DNA from: Alphaproteobacteria bacterium
GTDB taxonomy: Bacteria > Pseudomonadota > Alphaproteobacteria > Rhizobiales > Xanthobacteraceae
Direction: 5' to 3'
DNA: 10,730 nucleotides
Assembly: GCA_005883115.1 (NCBI GenBank)
Contig: VAZQ01000379.1
Span: forward strand, 466 to 11,195
Under the pieces are notes generated by a model. It saw only the letters and a program-made list of their open reading frames with translations. It ran no database searches and was not told the DNA's origin. How positions within the stretch are numbered: position 1 is the first letter of the stretch; each line of letters starts with the position of its first letter. Shown here one piece after another: positions 6,550 to 10,730 of this stretch. Both the position numbers and the translations under genes were made by a program.

Positions 6550-7224
6550 CTACGAGTCGCCACCACTTGGCTCGGGAAACTCCGTCTGCACCACCAGACC
6601 GCGAGCGCGTGCGTCGACGACGCCGAGCGCGCGCAAAGCAAAGAGGGTCAGCATCTGAACGCGCGCGCGCGCTTGGCCGGGATCCGCGGGGACGGCCGGG
6701 GCACAGGTGCCGATCAAACCCTCCATCATCGTACCCACGAGCGCCGGCGCAGCCAGCGCGGCGTCCTGCTCGGGCAGGCGGCCGGCCTCGAGGGCGCTCC
6801 GGATCAGTTTTTCAAATTCGGCGGCAAGCACGTGGCGGTAGCAGAGGCGTGCGCGGTCGACCTCGGCCTCGACGGGCTCGCACATGAGGGCAAAGGCAAG
6901 CCGACGCTGCGCAAGCGCGCGCGCCGCAAACGTGGTGATCGCGGCCGCTAACGCCGAGAGCGGCCCGGGCGCCGCCTTGGCCGCCGCTTCGAGCACAGCT
7001 CTCTCCCGCTCAGCGAGTGCCGCGACGAGCGCCGCCACAAGCTCGGCTTTAGAAGGAAAGTAGCGATAAACCGTCCCGGTGGCGATCCCGGCTCGTTCCG
7101 CAACCGGCACGATCTGCAGCGCTGCCATGCCTCCCTCCGTCGCGATCTCGCGGGCCGCCGCCATGATCGCGTCATGGCGGGCGGCGAGTTTGCGGACCAC
7201 GTTTTCCGTTCGGCGGTACGGCAT
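6550..7224 (-). CDS. TetR/AcrR-family transcriptional regulator
   Basis: A 224-residue one-component repressor-type regulator. The N-terminal helix-turn-helix domain spans about residues 14-62: RHDAIMAAAREIATEGG, then the turn VAERAGIATGTVYRYFPSKAELVAAL, which is the classic TetR signature. The remainder (about 70-215) is an alanine-rich, all-helical ligand and dimer domain (EPVEAEVDRARLCYRHVLAAEFEKL) that gives no clue to the inducer. The start codon ATG 7224 has only a weak GAG-type ribosome site. The gene lies 105 bp downstream of, and in the same direction as, the TPP enzyme gene, so it may be partly co-transcribed. It also has its own leader with an ATGAA-N6-TTCAT dyad just upstream. Control of the TPP enzyme, of itself, or of a distant gene are all possible. 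Confidence 0.92.
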   Translation of the reverse strand: MPYRRTENVVRKLAARHDAIMAAAREIATEGGMAALQIVPVAERAGIATGTVYRYFPSKAELVAALVAALAERERAVLEAAAKAAPGPLSALAAAITTFAARALAQRRLAFALMCEPVEAEVDRARLCYRHVLAAEFEKLIRSALEAGRLPEQDAALAAPALVGTMMEGLIGTCAPAVPADPGQARARVQMLTLFALRALGVVDARARGLVVQTEFPEPSGGDS

Positions 7225-7245
7225 CGCGAATCTCGGCCGTAACGA

Positions 7246-7261
7246 ATGAAGGATGATTCAT
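7246..7261. promoter_or_regulatory. Candidate TetR-type operator upstream of the regulator gene
   Basis: ATGAA (7246-7250) and TTCAT (7257-7261) are exact inverted repeats separated by 6 bp, centred about 30 bp before the regulator start. The spacing and the A/T-rich half-sites resemble operators of several TetR-family proteins, which often autoregulate. The stem is only 5 bp, so a chance match is quite possible. Confidence 0.3.
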
Positions 7262-7329
7262 GCTGGGGCAACTGCCCCGTTGCACGAAGCCGGACAAGCA
7301 GAGTTACAGAAGATCGGAAGCGACGCAGA

Positions 7330-9009
7330 TTACTGGCCGGCTTGGGCCTTCTCCCGCGTCGCGGAGAGCGACATGGTCGGTGTCAGCGCCTCGGGATCGA
7401 CCTTGAGGTGCAGGACCGCCGGCTTGCCTGAGTTTTGCGCTGCTTCGAATGCAGAAAAGAAGTCCGCAGTCCTCATCACTGTTGCGCCGTAGCCGCCGAA
7501 TGCGCGGGCGTAGGCAGCAAAGTCCGGGTTTTTGAGGCCGGTCGCCACCACCCGTCCCGGATAGTGGCGCTCCTGGTGCATGCGGATGGTGCCGTACATG
7601 CCGTTATCGACGACAATAACGATCACCGGCAGATCGTATTGCACGGCGGTCGCGAATTCCTGGCCCGTCATCAGGAAATCGCCGTCGCCGGCAAAGGCGA
7701 TGACCGTCCGCTCCGGCGCCAAACGCTTCATTCCGATCGCCGCAGGGACGCCATAGCCCATCGAGCCCGAGATCGGCGCGAGCTGCGTTCCATAGCGCCG
7801 GTAGCGCGCGTAGCGGTGTACCCAGATGGAGAAATTACCGGCGCCGTTGCAGATCACCGCATCGGGGGGAAGCTTTTCGCGCAGGCCCACGATGATCTCG
7901 CCGAGGTTGACAGGTCCGGGAACCGGAGTGGGCTTATCGGTCCAGGCGAGGAAGTCGGCGTGGGCAGTCGGCGTCTCTTTGCGCCACTTGAGCTCCTTTG
8001 GCGGTTCTAGTCCTTCCAAGGCGGCAGCAAAGGCGGTCGGCGTGGCGTTGATCGCCAGATTTGGCCGGTACACCCGTCCGAGTTCTTCGATCCCAGGAAA
8101 GATGTGCACGAGGGTTTGGCGCGGCGCCGGAATGTCGAGAAGGGTGTAACCCTGGGAGGGCATTTCGCCGAGCCGCCCACCAACGAGCAGGATGAGGTCG
8201 GCCTCCTTCACGCGCGCGAGAAGCTTCGGATTTGGTCCGATGCCGAGGTCGCCCGCATAGGAGGGGTGCGCGGGGTCGATGAGATGGGCGCGGCGGAACG
8301 TGGTCGCGACGGGCAGCGCGAAGCGCTCGGCGAAACGACCCACCGCTGCGCACGCAGAGGGCGACCACCGGCTGCCACCCAGCAGCATGATCGGCCGATC
8401 GGCCGCCGCAAGAAGCTTCTGCAGGCGGACCATGTCGCTGGCGCCGGGCCAGATCTCGACGGGCTCGAAGGTGGGTGCGTCGGCGACGGCGAGGCGCTCG
8501 AGCAGCATGTCCTCGGGCAGTGCGATCACGACCGGCCCCGGCCGCCCCCCGGCGGCGATGTAGAAGGCGCGCGAAATGAGCTCGGGGATGCGGGCGGCAT
8601 CGTCGATCTGCGTCGCCCACTTGGCGATCGATCCGAACACGGCGCGGTAATCGAGTTCCTGGAAGGCCTCGCGCTCGCCCATCTCGCGCCCAATCTGCCC
8701 GACAAACAAAATGAGCGGTGTGGAATCCTGTCGCGCAATGTGCAGCCCTGCCGCCGCATTGGTAGCGCCGGGCCCGCGCGTGACGAAGCAGATGCCTGGC
8801 CGCCCGGTTGCCTTGCCGCAGGCTTCCGCCATGATGGCAGCGCCACTCTCGTGACGACAAACCGTAATCGCGATATCGCGGTCGTAAAACGCATCGAGGG
8901 CCGCGATATAGCTCTCGCCGGGTACGCAGAATACGTGCCTCGCACCGTGGATGACGAGCTGATCGACCAGAATTTCGGCCGCCGTCCTCGTATGTTCATT
9001 GGCGCGCAT
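7330..9009 (-). CDS. Thiamine pyrophosphate-dependent enzyme, acetolactate-synthase-like large subunit
   Basis: A 559-residue cytosolic TPP enzyme with the usual three domains. The N-terminal pyrimidine-binding domain starts RTAAEILVDQLVIHGARHVF and holds the catalytic glutamate E32 in VPGESY, followed by HESGAAIMAEACGKATGRPG and RGPGATNAAAGLHIA. The middle domain is about 190-325. The C-terminal diphosphate-binding domain has SGSMGYGVPAAIG and the motif GDGD (441-444), ending DN (468-469) before GMYGTIRMHQER; the usual motif end is NN. The intact glutamate argues against glyoxylate carboligase, which lacks it. No small regulatory subunit lies next to it, so a housekeeping ilvB role is unlikely. 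Substrate is unknown (a 2-oxoacid or acyl-CoA decarboxylase/ligase). The start at 9009 is set by GGGAG (9021-9017) 7 nt upstream; a longer in-frame start at 9072 has no support. The TetR gene follows 105 bp downstream. Confidence 0.9.
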   Translation of the reverse strand: MRANEHTRTAAEILVDQLVIHGARHVFCVPGESYIAALDAFYDRDIAITVCRHESGAAIMAEACGKATGRPGICFVTRGPGATNAAAGLHIARQDSTPLILFVGQIGREMGEREAFQELDYRAVFGSIAKWATQIDDAARIPELISRAFYIAAGGRPGPVVIALPEDMLLERLAVADAPTFEPVEIWPGASDMVRLQKLLAAADRPIMLLGGSRWSPSACAAVGRFAERFALPVATTFRRAHLIDPAHPSYAGDLGIGPNPKLLARVKEADLILLVGGRLGEMPSQGYTLLDIPAPRQTLVHIFPGIEELGRVYRPNLAINATPTAFAAALEGLEPPKELKWRKETPTAHADFLAWTDKPTPVPGPVNLGEIIVGLREKLPPDAVICNGAGNFSIWVHRYARYRRYGTQLAPISGSMGYGVPAAIGMKRLAPERTVIAFAGDGDFLMTGQEFATAVQYDLPVIVIVVDNGMYGTIRMHQERHYPGRVVATGLKNPDFAAYARAFGGYGATVMRTADFFSAFEAAQNSGKPAVLHLKVDPEALTPTMSLSATREKAQAGQ

Positions 9010-9016
9010 CACGCGT

Positions 9017-9021
9017 CTCCC
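9017..9021 (-). promoter_or_regulatory. Ribosome binding site that sets the TPP enzyme start
   Basis: GGGAG on the minus strand lies 7 nt before the ATG at 9009-9007. It favours this start over the in-frame upstream codon at 9072, and the protein then begins MRANEHTRTAAEILV, as relatives do. Confidence 0.6.
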
Positions 9022-9282
9022 ATGATCCTGCCGCCCGCTCCCGAGCATGCAGCAAGCGCCCACGGCGGGCAAATCGCGATGCCAGCCCGAGGCGACGGGA
9101 ATTGCTCGAGACCGAGCGAGCGAGCCGGCTGCGCTTGAGCACGTGCGGCAATTGCGTCATGACGGGCCGCGGTCGGACGCAGGAGCAGTCGGAAATAGGA
9201 TTGGCATGCTGAGCGGCTCAACTGACGGTGACATCGGACGCGGACAACACCGTGCTACGGCCCTGCCGATAGCGGAGCAGCG
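9022..9282. promoter_or_regulatory. Divergent intergenic region between the TPP enzyme and the kinase-like gene
   Basis: About 270 bp between two outward-facing genes, so it should contain both promoters. I could not identify a convincing -35/-10 pair. TGAGC-G-GCTCA at 9210-9220 is a short dyad. GGAG at 9274-9277 serves the plus-strand gene. Open frames crossing the gap show no family resemblance. Confidence 0.4.
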
Positions 9283-10730
9283 GTGTCGAGCATGAGCGAG
9301 GGCGAGTGCCAGGAGAAGGTGTTTGCGTTCCTTGCCGACCAGGCAACGCATGGGGGCAGTGCGGTCAAGCGCGTCGACACGCACGCGGCCTCGGTGTTTC
9401 TAACTGGCGAGCGCGCCCTGAAAGTCAAGCGCGCCGTGCGCTTCCCATTCCTTGATTATTCGACGCTTGCCAAGCGCAAGGCCGCCTGCGAGGCAGAGCT
9501 TGCGATCAATCGATCATTCGCGCCCGACATCTACCTCCGCGTGGTGGCCATCACGCGCGAGAGCGACGACCGGCTCAAGCTCGACGGAGCCGGCACGGCC
9601 GTGGAATGGGCGCTCGAAATGCGCCGCTTCGACGAGAACGCGACGCTCGATCGCCTGGCAGAGGCGGGAAAGATTGATGCGACGCTCGCCGATGCGCTCG
9701 GTCACGCGGTGGCGGCACTTCACGCCCACGCCGGCGCGGTCGAGGCCGAGCCATGGATCGCGGCGCTTGGCGAATATATCGAGCAAAACGGCGCCGCATT
9801 CCGCGGGCGACCCGATCTTTTTTCCACAGCGGAGGCCGAGAGTCTGGCGAAGCGGAGCCGCGCTGCCCATGCCCGCCTTCGCCCGCTCCTTCTCGCGCGT
9901 GGCGAACGAAGCTTGGTTCGGCGCCTTCACGGCGACCTGCATCTCGGCAATATCGTCCTCCTCGGCGGGCGGCCAGTTCCGTTCGATGCGATAGAGTTCA
10001 GCCCGCTGATCGCCTCGGGGGACGTGCTTTACGATCTAGCCTTCCTGCTGATGGATTTGGTCGAGCGCGGCCTCAGGCTTGCGGCCAATATCGTCCTCAA
10101 TCGCTATCTCGCCGAAACCGACCGCATCGAGGACCTCGATGGGCTCGCAACCCTCCCGCTGTTCCTGTCGATCCGCGCGGCGATCCGGGCAAAGGTAACG
10201 GCGGCACGGCTTGAGCATGCCGCATCTGATGAGAGGGCCGAGATCGCGCACGGCGCGCGGGCGTATTTCGATCTCGCACGGCGTGTCATTGAACCGACCC
10301 CTGCCCGCCTTGTTGCAGTCGGAGGACTCTCCGGCACAGGCAAGTCAGCTCTCGCCGGCGCGCTCGCGCCGGAACTGGCGCCGGCACCGGGCGCGGTGGT
10401 GCTGCGCTCCGATGTCGAGCGCAAGACTGTTTTCGGCAGGCAGGAGGACGAAAAGCTGCCGCAAGACGCGTATTCGCCGCGAATGACCGCCCGGGTCTAC
10501 GCCGCCATCATCGACAAGGCGCGCCGCGCGGTCGCAGCCGGCCACTCGGCAATCGTCGACGCGGTGTTCGCGACCCCGCCGGAGCGCGCCGCAGTAGCAG
10601 CATCCGCCGAAATCCTCGGCGTGTCCTTCCATGGGCTCTTTCTCGAGACCGATCTCGTCACGCGCGTTGCCCGGCTCGCGAAGCGCAGCCGTGATGCCTC
10701 CGACGCGGATGCCGTCGTCGCCCGGCGCCA
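9283..10730 (+). CDS. Two-domain APH-fold/AAA kinase-like protein (partial, C-terminus beyond the window)
   Basis: A fusion of an aminoglycoside-phosphotransferase-like domain (COG2187 type) with a P-loop AAA-type kinase (COG0645, AAA_33). About 480 residues are visible and the family is usually a little over 500. Numbering from ATG 9292: LKVKRAVRFPFLDYS near residue 50 is the nucleotide-lysine region. The catalytic loop is H213-G-D215-L-H-L-G-N220, then FDAIEF in the metal-binding (DFG-like) place. The Walker A is G345-LSGT-GKS (345-352). VVLRSDVERK and SAIVDAVF follow, as in AAA_33 kinases. The GTG at 9283 has GGAG 5 nt upstream; the ATG at 9292 is the alternative. Substrate is unknown and antibiotic resistance should not be assumed. 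In Mycobacterium tuberculosis the relative Rv2004c lies next to a universal stress protein in the hypoxia regulon; a Usp gene lies about 4 kb away here. Confidence 0.88.
   Translation, partial: MSSMSEGECQEKVFAFLADQATHGGSAVKRVDTHAASVFLTGERALKVKRAVRFPFLDYSTLAKRKAACEAELAINRSFAPDIYLRVVAITRESDDRLKLDGAGTAVEWALEMRRFDENATLDRLAEAGKIDATLADALGHAVAALHAHAGAVEAEPWIAALGEYIEQNGAAFRGRPDLFSTAEAESLAKRSRAAHARLRPLLLARGERSLVRRLHGDLHLGNIVLLGGRPVPFDAIEFSPLIASGDVLYDLAFLLMDLVERGLRLAANIVLNRYLAETDRIEDLDGLATLPLFLSIRAAIRAKVTAARLEHAASDERAEIAHGARAYFDLARRVIEPTPARLVAVGGLSGTGKSALAGALAPELAPAPGAVVLRSDVERKTVFGRQEDEKLPQDAYSPRMTARVYAAIIDKARRAVAAGHSAIVDAVFATPPERAAVAASAEILGVSFHGLFLETDLVTRVARLAKRSRDASDADAVVARR

Noticed and set aside
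7934..8860. 308-codon minus-strand frame inside the TPP enzyme gene
   Set aside because: It overlaps the TPP enzyme in another frame; the arginine-rich composition is that of a frame shadow.
7330..9009. Glyoxylate carboligase (gcl), suggested by the nearby glycolate oxidase genes
   Set aside because: The catalytic glutamate in VPGESY is present, whereas Gcl has a hydrophobic residue there; neighbouring hyi or glxR genes are also absent.
8104..9138. 344-codon plus-strand frame opposite the TPP enzyme gene
   Set aside because: The opposite strand is clearly coding, with conserved catalytic motifs, and this frame shows no domain.
9283..10730. Aminoglycoside resistance gene
   Set aside because: Only the general APH fold and catalytic loop are shared; the fusion to an AAA_33 kinase marks a separate family with no shown resistance role.

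Overview
The window is GC-rich, compactly coded chromosomal DNA, most likely from an alphaproteobacterium (Rhizobiales or Rhodospirillales-like). That guess rests on protein character: a Class I c-type cytochrome of the c2 kind, a tandem-domain universal stress protein ending in a GGYGHSRLREF-type ATP loop, and an acetolactate-synthase-like TPP enzyme. No rRNA, tRNA, CRISPR array, insertion sequence or phage gene is visible.

Left part (1-3480, minus strand): a glycolate oxidase (glycolate dehydrogenase) operon in the order glcD-glcE-glcF. GlcF runs off the left edge. glcE is intact and glcD is broken. Both halves of GlcD are present and well conserved, but about 16 codons are missing at the junction near 2963-2968 and the frame shifts there. 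As given, the catalytic subunit cannot be made in one piece. Either this lineage has lost glcD recently or the sequence has an error.

Divergent region (3481-3783): about 300 bp between glcD and a c-type cytochrome gene. It holds a perfect 11-bp hairpin, an 8-bp palindrome, a TTGACA box and a possible 14-codon upstream ORF before glcD.

Middle (3784-6484, plus strand): a small periplasmic cytochrome c, a two-domain universal stress protein, and a YbdK-type carboxylate-amine ligase (glutamate-cysteine ligase 2 family). They have separate leaders of about 150-175 bp, so they need not be one operon.

Right part: on the minus strand, a TPP-dependent decarboxylase/ligase-type enzyme (7330-9009) followed by a TetR regulator (6550-7224). 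Diverging from these at the right edge is a large two-domain kinase-like protein, an aminoglycoside-phosphotransferase fold fused to a P-loop AAA kinase, cut by the window end.

Taken together, the region combines C2-acid (glycolate) oxidation and electron transfer with stress or energy-limitation accessory genes (Usp, APH-AAA kinase, YbdK, TPP enzyme). That functional link is inferred from neighbourhood and family knowledge. I see no clearly new multi-gene system. The most noteworthy points are the disrupted glcD and the structured divergent promoter region beside it.
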